A stretch of DNA of 64,000 bases from Lachnospiraceae bacterium (lineage in GTDB: Bacteria; Bacillota; Clostridia; Lachnospirales; Lachnospiraceae), in contig JAAWCE010000046.1 of assembly GCA_022793065.1 (NCBI GenBank), forward strand, positions 94,004 to 158,003. Direction: 5' to 3'. The notes under the pieces were generated by a model. It saw only the letters and a list, made by a program, of their open reading frames with translations. It made no database searches and was not told the origin of the DNA. Position 1 is the stretch's first letter. Every line of letters begins with the position of its first letter. The translations under genes were made by a program, and so were the position numbers. Shown here piece by piece: positions 1 to 9,207 of the stretch.

Positions 1-24
1 CAGTAAGTGCAAGGGGACAAGGAT

Positions 25-441
25 ATGAAACTATCGGAACAGGTAAAAATATTGGAATTCTTTGATTTAGGAGATGAAAGAGGAAATTTAGTAGTGGTGG
101 AAGGAAGTGGATATGATATTCCATTTGATATTAAAAGAGTTTTTTATATTTATGGTTCTGATAACAGTGTGGTTCGCGGACAACATGCAAATAGAAAAAC
201 GGAATTTGTAATGATCAATGTAAGCGGAAGAAGCAAAGTGAAGGTGGATAACGGATGGGAACAAAAGGTAATAGAATTGAATAAGCCGCGAATGGGACTA
301 TACATGTCAACAATGGTGTGGAAAGATATGTTTGATTTTTCAGAAGATTCCGTTTTGTTGGTTTTGGCAAGCGAGCATTATGATGCTGAAGAATACATCA
401 GAAATCATGACGACTTTATGAGGGAGATAGCAAAGGCATGA
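25..441 (+). CDS. WxcM/FdtA-like cupin (sugar 3,4-ketoisomerase family)
   Basis: A 138-residue single-domain cupin. The family (FdtA, QdtA, WxcM) isomerises dTDP-4-keto-6-deoxyglucose to the 3-keto sugar on the way to amino sugars of surface glycans. Family landmarks are visible: ERGNL near residue 19, a RGQHAN motif near residue 52, and a C-terminal WKDMFDFS...LASEHYD...YIRNHDDF block. The ATG at 25 is chosen over an upstream in-frame GTG at 7 because AAGGGG lies 8 bases before it. Odd: the family normally shows RG-x-HAH and W-H-E-M; here the second histidine is Asn (HAN) and WHEM is WKDM, so catalysis may be altered or lost. Its stop overlaps the next start (ATGA), which implies translational coupling. 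The gene upstream lies outside the window. Confidence 0.8.
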   Translation: MKLSEQVKILEFFDLGDERGNLVVVEGSGYDIPFDIKRVFYIYGSDNSVVRGQHANRKTEFVMINVSGRSKVKVDNGWEQKVIELNKPRMGLYMSTMVWKDMFDFSEDSVLLVLASEHYDAEEYIRNHDDFMREIAKA

Positions 442-1535
442 CGAAACGGGAAAAAATGGTATTTTGTACTCTATTTGATTCAAATTATTTGGATAAGGGA
501 TTGGCATTGTATCTGTCCATGAAAAGGCATATTTCGGCTTTTAAATTATATATATTTGCTTTTGATGATAAGAGTTTTAAAATCTTGAAAAGTATGAAGC
601 TAAAAAATGTGATTGTACTGTCTGTGGAAGACATTATGACTGTCAGATTGCGGGAGATACGCGAGGAAAGGAATCGCGCCGAATTTTGCTGGACGTGTAC
701 ACCAATTATACTTGAATATGTATTGTTGCAGTATGGTGAAAAGGCGTGTACATATATAGATGCGGATATTTATTTTTTTTCAGATCCTACGGAACTTATA
801 AGTGAGATTATTAGCGCCAGGAAATCGGTTGGGTTGGTGGAACATAGATTTAGAAGAAACAGCGAATATGGAAGTCATATATTTAGTGATGGGAGATACT
901 GTGTTCAATTTAATACCTTTTTGAATGATATAAAAGGGATGGAAGTTCTTGCAAATTGGAAGGAAAGTTGCCTGGAATGGTGTTATTTCAAGTATGAGGA
1001 TGGAAAGCTTGGGGATCAGAAGTATACTGATAAATGGAAGCAGAGGTATCAATGTATATATGAATGTCAGAATTTGGGAGCCGGAGTGGCGCCATGGAAT
1101 TTACATCTGTATAAATATGAGGGAAAGAAGAATGAAGAAATTTGGATGAAATACAGAGGAATTCCATTTCGGATGATTTTTTATCATTTTGAAGGGATGA
1201 AGTATTTGAGTGATGGCAGTATTGATTTAAGACTTTGGGAACCAGGCGTATTGGGGACAAGCAGGAAGGTTCATGTTATTTACGGAGAATATTTTGCAAT
1301 GATAGAATTTATCCGCAGATATTTGGCAAAAAAATATGGAATTTCGTTTGGACAGATGATTTTGGATGCACATTCTTTTCGTGGACAAAATTATTTTTTA
1401 AAGGAACTTTGCAAGGCGAATGGTATATTGGAAGGCGCATGGAAATGGGGAGCATATTGGATGAACAGTGTAGTCAATGCTGATAAATATGCAAGTGAGA
1501 AAGGAAAATTCGGATGTTTTTGCAGGAAAAAGTAA
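438..1535 (+). CDS. Putative GT-A fold glycosyltransferase
   Basis: A 365-residue protein without membrane segments. The N-terminus (VFCTLFDSNYLDKGLALYLSM) and a DADIYFF motif near residue 107 match the sugar-nucleotide/metal-binding DxD of GT-A enzymes such as GT8. The family acts in the cytoplasm on nucleotide-sugar donors. The start ATG sits in an ATGA overlap with the preceding cupin, and the 3' end overlaps the next gene by 22 bases, so this is part of a tightly coupled operon. The exact sugar and acceptor cannot be read from the sequence. Confidence is high that it is a glycosyltransferase and low on specificity. Confidence 0.72.
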   Translation: MTKREKMVFCTLFDSNYLDKGLALYLSMKRHISAFKLYIFAFDDKSFKILKSMKLKNVIVLSVEDIMTVRLREIREERNRAEFCWTCTPIILEYVLLQYGEKACTYIDADIYFFSDPTELISEIISARKSVGLVEHRFRRNSEYGSHIFSDGRYCVQFNTFLNDIKGMEVLANWKESCLEWCYFKYEDGKLGDQKYTDKWKQRYQCIYECQNLGAGVAPWNLHLYKYEGKKNEEIWMKYRGIPFRMIFYHFEGMKYLSDGSIDLRLWEPGVLGTSRKVHVIYGEYFAMIEFIRRYLAKKYGISFGQMILDAHSFRGQNYFLKELCKANGILEGAWKWGAYWMNSVVNADKYASEKGKFGCFCRKK

Positions 1536-2653
1536 ATGAAATAAACAATAAACTTAGAAACTTAGAAAATATTTCTAATATAGTAATATGGGGTGCAGGA
1601 ATACATACATGTAAACTTTTTGAGAGAACAAATTTGCTTTCATATGCCATCAATAGCATTGTAGATATGGATGAAAGGAAGCAGGGAAGATTTTGCTTTG
1701 GATTTATCATAAAAAATCCTCAGGAGATGATATGGGAAGAAGTAGGGGGGATAATTATTTCCGTACCTGGAAAAGAAAAACAAATTGCAGAGGAACTGAC
1801 TGATAAATTGGGATTTAAAGGAACTATTATTTATCTGTATGAGGATAGTCAAAGTACGCCGTTTTATCGTTTATATGATGAGGGAGCGGCAGAGGTACAA
1901 TATTTGGGGGATTATGCAAAATGGGAGGATGCGGAAAGCGAGTGTGACGGATACGACCATTTTCTTATTTTTAATAAAGTAGTTGCTTCTATAAATATGG
2001 TATTAGAGGGAAAAGCTGCATGGGAAAGGGATGGATATTTATTTTATGAACAGAAATATGTGTATCCCATATGTGCGACAATTCTAAAGTGCGCAGTGCA
2101 GAATGACAACAAGGGTGTGCGGATATTGGATGTAGGCGGCGCGTTAGGGAGTACATATTTCCAAAATAAGGAGTATTTAGCAGATATAAAAAATTTGGAA
2201 TATGTAATTGCGGAGCAGGAAAAGTTTGCAGAATATGGGCATGCCAATTTAGAGAATGATGTGTTACATTTTATTGACAGCAGGGTTGAGTTCTCGGATT
2301 ATGGCAAGTTTGATATTATATTGATGTCTGCCAGTTTGCAGTATGTTTTTGCATATAAGGAAATGATATCAAAAGTTATAGCTGCCAGACCTCGTTATAT
2401 TATATTAGATAGAATTCTTGTGAGCAACAGAATGAGAGTATGTAAAGAGTTAGTGCCGGAACAGATATATAAAGGCAGTTATCCGGTGTGGATTTATAGT
2501 GAGGAAGAGATTATGGAATTATTGAATCCTAATTATGTGTTGGTGGAAAGAGATTGTTCCAGCGTACCGGAAGAAGCATACTTTGCAGATGGAAAGGCGG
2601 ACTCCAAGTTATATGTATTTCGGATTGCAGAGGAAGATAGTGTAATTTCGTAA
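1514..2653 (+). CDS. TIGR04325-type methyltransferase with N-terminal Rossmann module
   Basis: 379 residues, two parts. Residues ~20-110 are a small Rossmann-like module (IVIWGAG ... VDMDERKQG). Residues ~130-370 resemble the TIGR04325 putative SAM-methyltransferase family: a GYDHFLIFNKVV segment, then DVGGALGSTYFQN (SAM-binding loop, near residue 205), then a VIAEQEKF acidic strand. The start lies inside the previous gene, with AAAGGA 8 bases upstream. Members of this family usually sit in O-antigen or glycan clusters, and the context here agrees. The substrate is unknown. The N-terminal module is the first of about twelve copies of this fold in the cluster. Confidence 0.72.
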   Translation: MFLQEKVNEINNKLRNLENISNIVIWGAGIHTCKLFERTNLLSYAINSIVDMDERKQGRFCFGFIIKNPQEMIWEEVGGIIISVPGKEKQIAEELTDKLGFKGTIIYLYEDSQSTPFYRLYDEGAAEVQYLGDYAKWEDAESECDGYDHFLIFNKVVASINMVLEGKAAWERDGYLFYEQKYVYPICATILKCAVQNDNKGVRILDVGGALGSTYFQNKEYLADIKNLEYVIAEQEKFAEYGHANLENDVLHFIDSRVEFSDYGKFDIILMSASLQYVFAYKEMISKVIAARPRYIILDRILVSNRMRVCKELVPEQIYKGSYPVWIYSEEEIMELLNPNYVLVERDCSSVPEEAYFADGKADSKLYVFRIAEEDSVIS

Positions 2654-2709
2654 TGGTTCGGATAGAGCATTGATTGCGGCAGGATTTAAGGGAAAAGGAA
2701 AAGCGAAAA

Positions 2710-3186
2710 ATGAGAAGTAGATATCAAGCAATTAAGTATTTCTTTCTGGGGGTAAGCGTTTGCAGCGTTATGATGCTTAGTTTACAGCAGAAGTGCATAA
2801 ATAAGTGGAAGAAGGCGGCACAGAAAAATAGGGGTCTCTTTCGGCTAATGGATCAATGGACGAATATAAAACAAGAAGGAAAACATTTGGACATGTATTT
2901 TATAAAAAATAATTATAAAAACATTGCCATATATGGAATGGGTTATGTGGGTATACGTCTGGCAAAAGAGCTGAAAGGATCTCAAATTAAGATTGTATAT
3001 GGAATTGATAGGAATGCTGATAATATCTATTCAGATGTTAAAGTGATAACTATGGATAATAAATTGTCCAAGGTGGACGCAATCGTTGTTACGGTGATGG
3101 ATGAATTTGACGAAGTAAGTGAAATGTTGTCAGAAAAAGTTGGCTGTGCCATCATCGCAATAGAAGATATTATAAATGAAATATAG
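2710..3186 (+). CDS. Membrane-anchored Rossmann-module protein (copy 1)
   Basis: No named family recognised. 158 residues from the ATG at 2710, preferred over an in-frame TTG at 2674 because AAAAGG lies about 10 bases before it. One hydrophobic segment (FFLGVSVCSVMMLSL, residues ~10-25) should anchor it in the membrane. A basic linker follows, then a Rossmann-like core from residue ~64 (IAIYGMGYVGIRLAKEL, GIDRNADN, VDAIVVTVMD) ending in IAIEDIINEI. There is no added catalytic domain. The next gene is a diverged tandem copy with the same layout and the same ending. The role is unknown; a membrane docking or sugar-nucleotide-sensing part of the glycosylation machinery is an inference from context only. 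Confidence 0.6.
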   Translation: MRSRYQAIKYFFLGVSVCSVMMLSLQQKCINKWKKAAQKNRGLFRLMDQWTNIKQEGKHLDMYFIKNNYKNIAIYGMGYVGIRLAKELKGSQIKIVYGIDRNADNIYSDVKVITMDNKLSKVDAIVVTVMDEFDEVSEMLSEKVGCAIIAIEDIINEI

Positions 3187-3273
3187 AATATTGCAGATAT
3201 TTAGAGTAAGCGCTGATGAGTATACGATTTCTGTTATTGGTATGTTCTCGAAAGAGGGAAGAGGGAGATAAAA

Positions 3274-3750
3274 ATGATCAGAAAAGTAAAATATAGTGTC
3301 ATGATAGTATGTTCATTTGCCGCAGGCTATTTCATAAGCTGCGTACAACAAGGCAAAAGGGTGTTTGAGATACATGAACAGGCAAGAAAAAATGTGTCGA
3401 TTATCAGGGCATTTAATATGTGGATGGCATTAAAGCAGCGTAACCATTCGCTTTATCCCTTTTTTGAGAGAAATAATTATCATGAAATTGCAGTTTATGG
3501 AATGCACTATTTAGGAGAGAGACTTAAGGATGAACTGCAGGGAACGGATATCGTTATAAAATATGTCATAGACAAAAATGCGGAAAATATTCATGTTGGG
3601 GTTAAGGTAGTGCAGCCGGAGGACGTATTGGAGGATGTGGACGCCATAATCGTCACTCCCATATTTTATTTTGAAGAAATAAAGAGAAAATTATCTGCTA
3701 AGGTTCGGTGTCCAGTCATATCTTTGGAGGATATCATAAATAATGTCTGA
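3274..3750 (+). CDS. Membrane-anchored Rossmann-module protein (copy 2)
   Basis: 158 residues, paralogous to the preceding gene: an N-terminal hydrophobic anchor (YSVMIVCSFAAGYFISCV, residues ~7-24), a basic and amphipathic linker, then a Rossmann-like core (IAVYGMHYLGERLKDEL, VIDKNAENIHVGVKV, VDAIIVTP) ending ISLEDIINNV. The two copies share the xIEDII/SLEDII tail, and both have Met-(Gly/His)-Tyr in place of the classic second glycine region, so they probably arose by tandem duplication followed by strong divergence. The start has GAGGGAG about 8 bases upstream. Function unknown. Because both copies lack an enzyme domain, they may work as adaptors for the enzymes nearby that carry the same module. 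Confidence 0.6.
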   Translation: MIRKVKYSVMIVCSFAAGYFISCVQQGKRVFEIHEQARKNVSIIRAFNMWMALKQRNHSLYPFFERNNYHEIAVYGMHYLGERLKDELQGTDIVIKYVIDKNAENIHVGVKVVQPEDVLEDVDAIIVTPIFYFEEIKRKLSAKVRCPVISLEDIINNV

Positions 3751-3790
3751 TATAACCAGAGAATGATAAAAGTGAAAGGGTGACTTTGGG

Positions 3791-4807
3791 ATGTATAAGT
3801 ATATCATATATGAGCCTTACGAAGGAACAAATGCATATCTGGAAAACATGAAGCGGTGTTGGGAAAATAAATATAAAGTCATTCCACATGCAAGCGCGGA
3901 AGATAACTTGTATGTTTTATTGTGTACGAAAGCAATTGTGCTGAACTGGATAGAAAGTAATTTGGATAAAAAGAAGAAAAAGCAGTTATTGCTATATAAG
4001 TTGTTAGGAATCAAGATTGTATGGGTTTTCCATAATCGAATACCTCATGAGTTTGTTGATAGCGGGCAACAGGCCAAGACAGCAAAGAAAAATATGCGCT
4101 TTATGGCAGGAATCAGTGATGCAATCATTCTACATTCACGAAATAGTAGAAAGTATTTATTGGAATGTACTAATAACAGCAAGAAGTTTTTTTATGTGCC
4201 TCATCCTGATTATATGAGGCAATCCAGGTGGGGGCGGGATGTTCAGAACGAAGATGATTGTTTTACATTTGTATTTCAAGGGGCTGTTTTGCCATATAAA
4301 AATATAGAACTGTTAATCAAAGTATTTAAAGATTTAAAGCTTCCTGATTGTAAACTTCATATTGCCGGAAAAGCATATGATGAAATGTATGAGAAGAAAA
4401 TCAGGGAGTTGTGTCAGGGTGCAAATATTTGTTTGACTTTGGAGTATTTATCCGATTCTGCCGTTGGGGAAGTTATCAGAAAAGCAAATGTAATGGTATT
4501 GCCTTATGACTTGCGAAGCAGCATGAATTCCGGCGCTATGCTCAATGCGTTTTCAAATCATAGGACGGTGATTGTGTCCAACAATGCAATGGCACAGGAT
4601 TATAAAGAAAAGGATTTTCTTTATATATATGACTATTCAAGTCAGCAGGAACATTATGAACAATTAAAGAAAACTATGAAGGTGGCTTATGAAAATGGAA
4701 TTGCCGCAAATAGAAAGATGGGTGAAAATGCCTATGAGTATACCAGAAAGTACAATGGGGATAAAGCTGTCATTCATAAATTGGAAAAAGTAATAGAAGC
4801 CATTTGA
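3791..4807 (+). CDS. GT4-like glycosyltransferase
   Basis: 338 residues with a GT-B layout. The N-terminal half has VWVFHNRIPHE (acceptor-side Rossmann fold). The C-terminal half has FVFQGAVLPYKNIELLIKVFK (donor-binding start), LHIAGKAYDE and a late region MNSGAMLNAFSNHRTVIVSN, the equivalent of the E-x7-E donor site but without a clear pair of glutamates. It is shorter than the usual 360-400 residues. No membrane segment is seen. It lies 40 bases after the second membrane-anchored Rossmann protein and 168 bases before the giant 1408-residue protein. Sugar and acceptor are not predictable. Confidence 0.72.
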   Translation: MYKYIIYEPYEGTNAYLENMKRCWENKYKVIPHASAEDNLYVLLCTKAIVLNWIESNLDKKKKKQLLLYKLLGIKIVWVFHNRIPHEFVDSGQQAKTAKKNMRFMAGISDAIILHSRNSRKYLLECTNNSKKFFYVPHPDYMRQSRWGRDVQNEDDCFTFVFQGAVLPYKNIELLIKVFKDLKLPDCKLHIAGKAYDEMYEKKIRELCQGANICLTLEYLSDSAVGEVIRKANVMVLPYDLRSSMNSGAMLNAFSNHRTVIVSNNAMAQDYKEKDFLYIYDYSSQQEHYEQLKKTMKVAYENGIAANRKMGENAYEYTRKYNGDKAVIHKLEKVIEAI

Positions 4808-4975
4808 ACTGCCTGGGTAATTAGGCTGTTTATGGAGCGAGATGAACATTTTGAAAAAATTAAGATGTGTTGTGAGAATGGAAGAGAAGTGTGGAAGCGC
4901 ATCGTATGATTGTTGGTTGTTAGGAAGTGTAAGAAAATAATGGACCATATTTAGCAAAAAGGCAAGGAGAAAATT

Positions 4976-7900
4976 ATGACAGAGTATCAGTATAGGCTGT
5001 CAAGACTGAAAGAAGCAATTTCCGGTTTGACAGAAAAGAAAATAGTTTTATATGGCACGGGAAAAAATGCTGAATTGATTTTGTCATATTTGCATCCAGC
5101 GTCCGTTTCGGCGGAAATGAACTCAAAATTTGAGAGCGACCTTTTTTCCAATTTATCCCTTAATATAGTTGGGTTAATGGATGGCGCCCATACAGGTAAA
5201 TATTTTTATGGGAAAAAAGTGTTATCCGAAGAAGAAATACTTGAGTTAAATGTAGAAGTTATTTTGATTGCGGCACAGATGCAGTCGGCGGAAATGGTAT
5301 ATCAGCGCATTATGTCTTTCTGTAAAATGCACAATATTCTTTTGCTTGACATGTATGGATGTGACCAAATAGCATTACATGAAGCAATCAGGAAACAAGA
5401 AATTACGTATGATGATTTTGATGAGGAATATATTAAGAGGGTTATATCTTCCAAAAGGATTCTTTGTATTCCAATTTCAGGAACATTATGTACTTTTGCT
5501 GATAAAAAAATATATGAGCTTATTGAAAAAGAATGTAAAAGAAGAAAGCTAGAAATAGTCGATTTCACAGCAAACAGGGCAATGGCAGAAAAGCAGTTTC
5601 CATCAGGAAGTGCATTTTCTTTAAAGGAATTGTATCAGGTTTTTGCCGATTTGGCACATATTACAAGGGAACAGGCGCAGTTGATTTGTGAGTTGGAGGA
5701 AGAGATTATCCTTAAGAATCTGTTTCCAAGGAAGGAAATAATCAGTATCATTCATTGGGCAGTGGCGCAGCAAAAAGAGATATATTTCTATTCTGACTTT
5801 AGGGTAGCTGAAGACAAAGTAAAGGATTTTTTGCATCAGTTGGGGATAGATGAATATGCAGGATTGTTGACAGAATATATAAGTGGATATACTCTGCATA
5901 ATGGATTACTTTATGAATTGGCACAGCAGAACGATGTTGCGGATATGCTTTTTATAGGGAGTAATCGTAAGAACCAATTGATGGTATCGCAATTATATGG
6001 CATTGACATATTGCTAATGAAAGAAGGAGTGGATTTATGCTGGGAATATGCCAAAACTTCTATTTCCAAAGAGAATTTTATCATCAATTGTTTTTGCAGG
6101 GAAAAAACAAGAGATATTTTGAATAAGATGTCCAGTCCATATCCAAAGGATTATGCTTATAGCCTGTGGGATGATGATATTAGGAAAGTGTTGGGATTAG
6201 GGGAAAAATATTTATATCCAACTGTTTTGCTGCCCGAATTAAATCTGAAAAAAAGTTCGGATATAGAATTGTTAGAGTTCCCAAATGATGAGAGCGCAAT
6301 CGTATCAATTATTATTCCAGTGTATAATCAGTTTGGATATACTTATAATTGCTTAAAATCCATATTGCAAAATACTGTTTCTGTTGCATATGAAATCATT
6401 GTAGCAGATGATTGTTCTGCTGACGAGACAAGAGAATTGGAAAGATATGTTTCGGGAATTCAGGTAATCCACAATGATGTGAATATGAATTTCCTCGGAA
6501 ATTGCAACAATGCGGCAAAGCATGCGTCGGGGAAATACCTTGTATTTTTGAATAATGATACACAGGTGCAATATAATTGGTTAATGCCGTTAGTTCATAC
6601 TTTTGAGGAAGAACAGGACACAGGAATTGCTGGTTCCAAATTGATATATCCCGACGGCACATTATGGGAAGCCGGAGGAATTGTATGGAGCAGTGGAGAG
6701 GCATTAAACTATGGCAGGGGAGAGGGCGCAAATGCACCGGAATATAATTATGTTCGGGAAGTAGATTACATATCCGGCGCTTCTATTATGATTAGCAAAG
6801 AATTATGGGAATCCATTGGCGGATTTGATTCACGTTTTGCGCCGGCATATTATGAAGACACTGACCTTGCATTTGAAGTGAGAAAGAGAAAGAAAAAGGT
6901 GATATATCAGCCGGATTCCGTTGTGGTACATTTTGGAAGCGTATCCAATAGTACCAATAATTATATAAAGCGAAATCGAGCAGTTTTTTATGAAAAATGG
7001 AAAGATGTTTTGGAAAAAGAACAATATATAAAAAACACAATGATTTCCGATGCCAGCGATAGGAAGAAGCGGAAAGAAGCTTTGACGGAAGGTGCTATGG
7101 AGAAGGCTGCCAGGTATCAACAGCTTAAAGAAGAAAAATGGATGATGTTCCAGGATAAAAAAATATTAATATATGGGACGGGTGTGATTGCGAAGCGTTT
7201 GATTCGTACTCTTTCCAAATTTCATATTGTGGGAGCGGTGGACAGGCTCTATTTTGGCGGGGAAGTGGAAGGCGTTCCCATTTTGATATGGGATGAGATT
7301 GTGCCAGGAAGTGTGGATGTTGTCATCATTGCTTCTTTGGAAAAGAATTACTGGGAGATTTACCAACGAATACTTGATAAGTGTATGGTATATGGCATGA
7401 GTATTTATGGTGGAAATGGAGATAATTTAATCGCAACATATGGCTGGAATGTAATGCGTATGGAAAATGCACGGTATTACGGAAAGAGTGAAGACCAATT
7501 AAGACAACTGATTGCCCAATATGATGCAATTAGCTTTGATTTATTTGACACATTGATTATGCGGAAGACTTTAGAACCCATGGATGTATTTGATATTGTG
7601 GAGGATAGAGCCAAAAAGGAAGGAATTTTAGTTCCAGGTTTTAAGGTACTGCGCAGAGAAGCGGAGCTGCGATCAAATTCCGGCAATATAGATCAGATTT
7701 ATGATAAATTAGAGGAAATTGCAGCGTTAAACAGGGAGCAGGGGCGTCGCTTGCGGGAAATTGAGTTGGCCTGTGAGAAAGAGGTTCTGCTGCCAAGGGA
7801 GACAATAGCCAAATTGCTTGCATATGCCAAAAGGATTGGCAAAAAGGTCAGTATTATTTCAGACATGTATTTAGGAGAGGCAATCATTGGCGATTTTTTG

Positions 7901-9202
7901 AAGGAATTACATATTGAGGGAATAGACAAAATATACGTGTCATGTGATTATGGGATATCCAAAGGAACAGGTTTATTTGAACTGTATCTTAAGGATGTAA
8001 AAGGAATGAAGTGTTTGCATATAGGTGATAACGAGGCGGCAGACGTAATGGCCCCAAAGAAATATGGGATTGATTCCTATGGGATAAAAAGTGCATTGGA
8101 TATGGCAAAAATATCTAATTTCCGTTATCTCTTGCCTATGGCAAACAATTGCAATGAAAAAAGTTTGTTGGGCATGGTATTTGCAAACCTGTTCAATAAT
8201 CCTTTTGCACTGTATGGTTCGTCAGGAATTGTACGGATTGAAAGTTATGAAAAATTGGGAGCTACTTTTGCGGCACCCATTGCGTTAATGTATATATTTG
8301 ATCTGCTTTCCTATTTAAAAGAACATTCTGAATATGACAAGATATTGTTTGGGGCCAGAGATGGATATTTATTCCGTAAACTGTATGATGGTATTAAAAA
8401 TATGGAGGAACAGCAAAATTTGCCGGAAGCCGTATATATTTTAGCGTCCAGAAGACTATGTATTCGCGCAACCATGGGTAAAACGGCGGATATCGTGGTT
8501 AAAAGCCTGGGAGGAATTGTGCGGGAGAATATCCTTGCCAGTATTTTAGGCATTTCGGAAAAGGAAGTTGCCCAAGAGGGAAACGATCGGGAAATAGACA
8601 GACAAGAATACTATGAGGAACATTGGAAAGAAATTCAGGAAAAGTCAAAATTAACAAAGGAAGGATATTTAAAGTATCTGAAGACATGTGGAATTGAATT
8701 ATCCAAAAAGAATTTATTTATGGAGCTGGTGTCTCAAGGAACCATACAATTTGCATTAAATCAGTTGTTCCATCAACCGCTGGACGGGTTTTATTTGTGT
8801 AAAGTTATGTCAGAGAAGCCCTATAATATTAATGTAGAGAGTGTATATCGGGATAAAGGGAATTTAATGAAGAAATACTATCTTTTAGAATCAATATTCA
8901 CATCTCCAGATCCGTCTGTAGAAGATGTAAAGGAGGACGGCGGATTATTGTTCTGTGATGAAACACGCACCAAAGACGAGATAGCGTATGTGTTAAAAGA
9001 ACAACAGGGTGTAGAAAATTTCTTCTTTGACTATTATAGTCATGTATGGGTGAAGGGAAAAGAAATTAAAAGAGAGCTACCGGAAGCCTTGTTGAATTTG
9101 TGTGACCAGGTGGAATATGTGGGAGCATGTAAAGATGTAAGGAGAATGAAGCTGTATGATGATTTGGCAGGGAGATATACGGAAGTAGTAAGAGGTGATT
9201 AA
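4976..9202 (+). CDS. Giant multidomain protein: Rossmann module, degenerate HAD, GT2, Rossmann module, HAD, COG5610-like C-terminus
   Basis: 1408 residues; AAGGAG lies 7 bases before the ATG. Domains in order: Rossmann module (~21-125, IVLYGTGKNAEL); a HAD-like region (~155-420) whose key motifs are lost (IPISGT for D-x-D, YSDFRV for SDMY, IGSN for GDN); a GT2 glycosyltransferase (~443-670: SIIIPVYNQ, VADDCSADET, FLNNDTQ, ISGASIMI, YYEDTDLAFEV); a second Rossmann module (~727-830, ILIYGTG); an intact HAD (~849-1040: FDLFDTLIMR, ISDMYLG, HIGDNEAAD); and a C-terminal ~350 residues with FGARDGYLF, also present in the 765-residue protein downstream. Such HAD/GT fusions (COG5610-like) occur in glycan clusters. 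The substrate of the HAD part is unknown. The inactive HAD copy is probably a structural or regulatory remnant of an internal duplication. Confidence 0.75.
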   Translation: MTEYQYRLSRLKEAISGLTEKKIVLYGTGKNAELILSYLHPASVSAEMNSKFESDLFSNLSLNIVGLMDGAHTGKYFYGKKVLSEEEILELNVEVILIAAQMQSAEMVYQRIMSFCKMHNILLLDMYGCDQIALHEAIRKQEITYDDFDEEYIKRVISSKRILCIPISGTLCTFADKKIYELIEKECKRRKLEIVDFTANRAMAEKQFPSGSAFSLKELYQVFADLAHITREQAQLICELEEEIILKNLFPRKEIISIIHWAVAQQKEIYFYSDFRVAEDKVKDFLHQLGIDEYAGLLTEYISGYTLHNGLLYELAQQNDVADMLFIGSNRKNQLMVSQLYGIDILLMKEGVDLCWEYAKTSISKENFIINCFCREKTRDILNKMSSPYPKDYAYSLWDDDIRKVLGLGEKYLYPTVLLPELNLKKSSDIELLEFPNDESAIVSIIIPVYNQFGYTYNCLKSILQNTVSVAYEIIVADDCSADETRELERYVSGIQVIHNDVNMNFLGNCNNAAKHASGKYLVFLNNDTQVQYNWLMPLVHTFEEEQDTGIAGSKLIYPDGTLWEAGGIVWSSGEALNYGRGEGANAPEYNYVREVDYISGASIMISKELWESIGGFDSRFAPAYYEDTDLAFEVRKRKKKVIYQPDSVVVHFGSVSNSTNNYIKRNRAVFYEKWKDVLEKEQYIKNTMISDASDRKKRKEALTEGAMEKAARYQQLKEEKWMMFQDKKILIYGTGVIAKRLIRTLSKFHIVGAVDRLYFGGEVEGVPILIWDEIVPGSVDVVIIASLEKNYWEIYQRILDKCMVYGMSIYGGNGDNLIATYGWNVMRMENARYYGKSEDQLRQLIAQYDAISFDLFDTLIMRKTLEPMDVFDIVEDRAKKEGILVPGFKVLRREAELRSNSGNIDQIYDKLEEIAALNREQGRRLREIELACEKEVLLPRETIAKLLAYAKRIGKKVSIISDMYLGEAIIGDFLKELHIEGIDKIYVSCDYGISKGTGLFELYLKDVKGMKCLHIGDNEAADVMAPKKYGIDSYGIKSALDMAKISNFRYLLPMANNCNEKSLLGMVFANLFNNPFALYGSSGIVRIESYEKLGATFAAPIALMYIFDLLSYLKEHSEYDKILFGARDGYLFRKLYDGIKNMEEQQNLPEAVYILASRRLCIRATMGKTADIVVKSLGGIVRENILASILGISEKEVAQEGNDREIDRQEYYEEHWKEIQEKSKLTKEGYLKYLKTCGIELSKKNLFMELVSQGTIQFALNQLFHQPLDGFYLCKVMSEKPYNINVESVYRDKGNLMKKYYLLESIFTSPDPSVEDVKEDGGLLFCDETRTKDEIAYVLKEQQGVENFFFDYYSHVWVKGKEIKRELPEALLNLCDQVEYVGACKDVRRMKLYDDLAGRYTEVVRGD

Positions 9203-9207
9203 TTGCT

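Noticed and set aside
5302..5568. Antisense frames across the giant protein gene
   Set aside because: Shadows of an A/T-rich coding strand; composition and lack of ribosome sites are unlike genes. The same holds for similar frames across the window.
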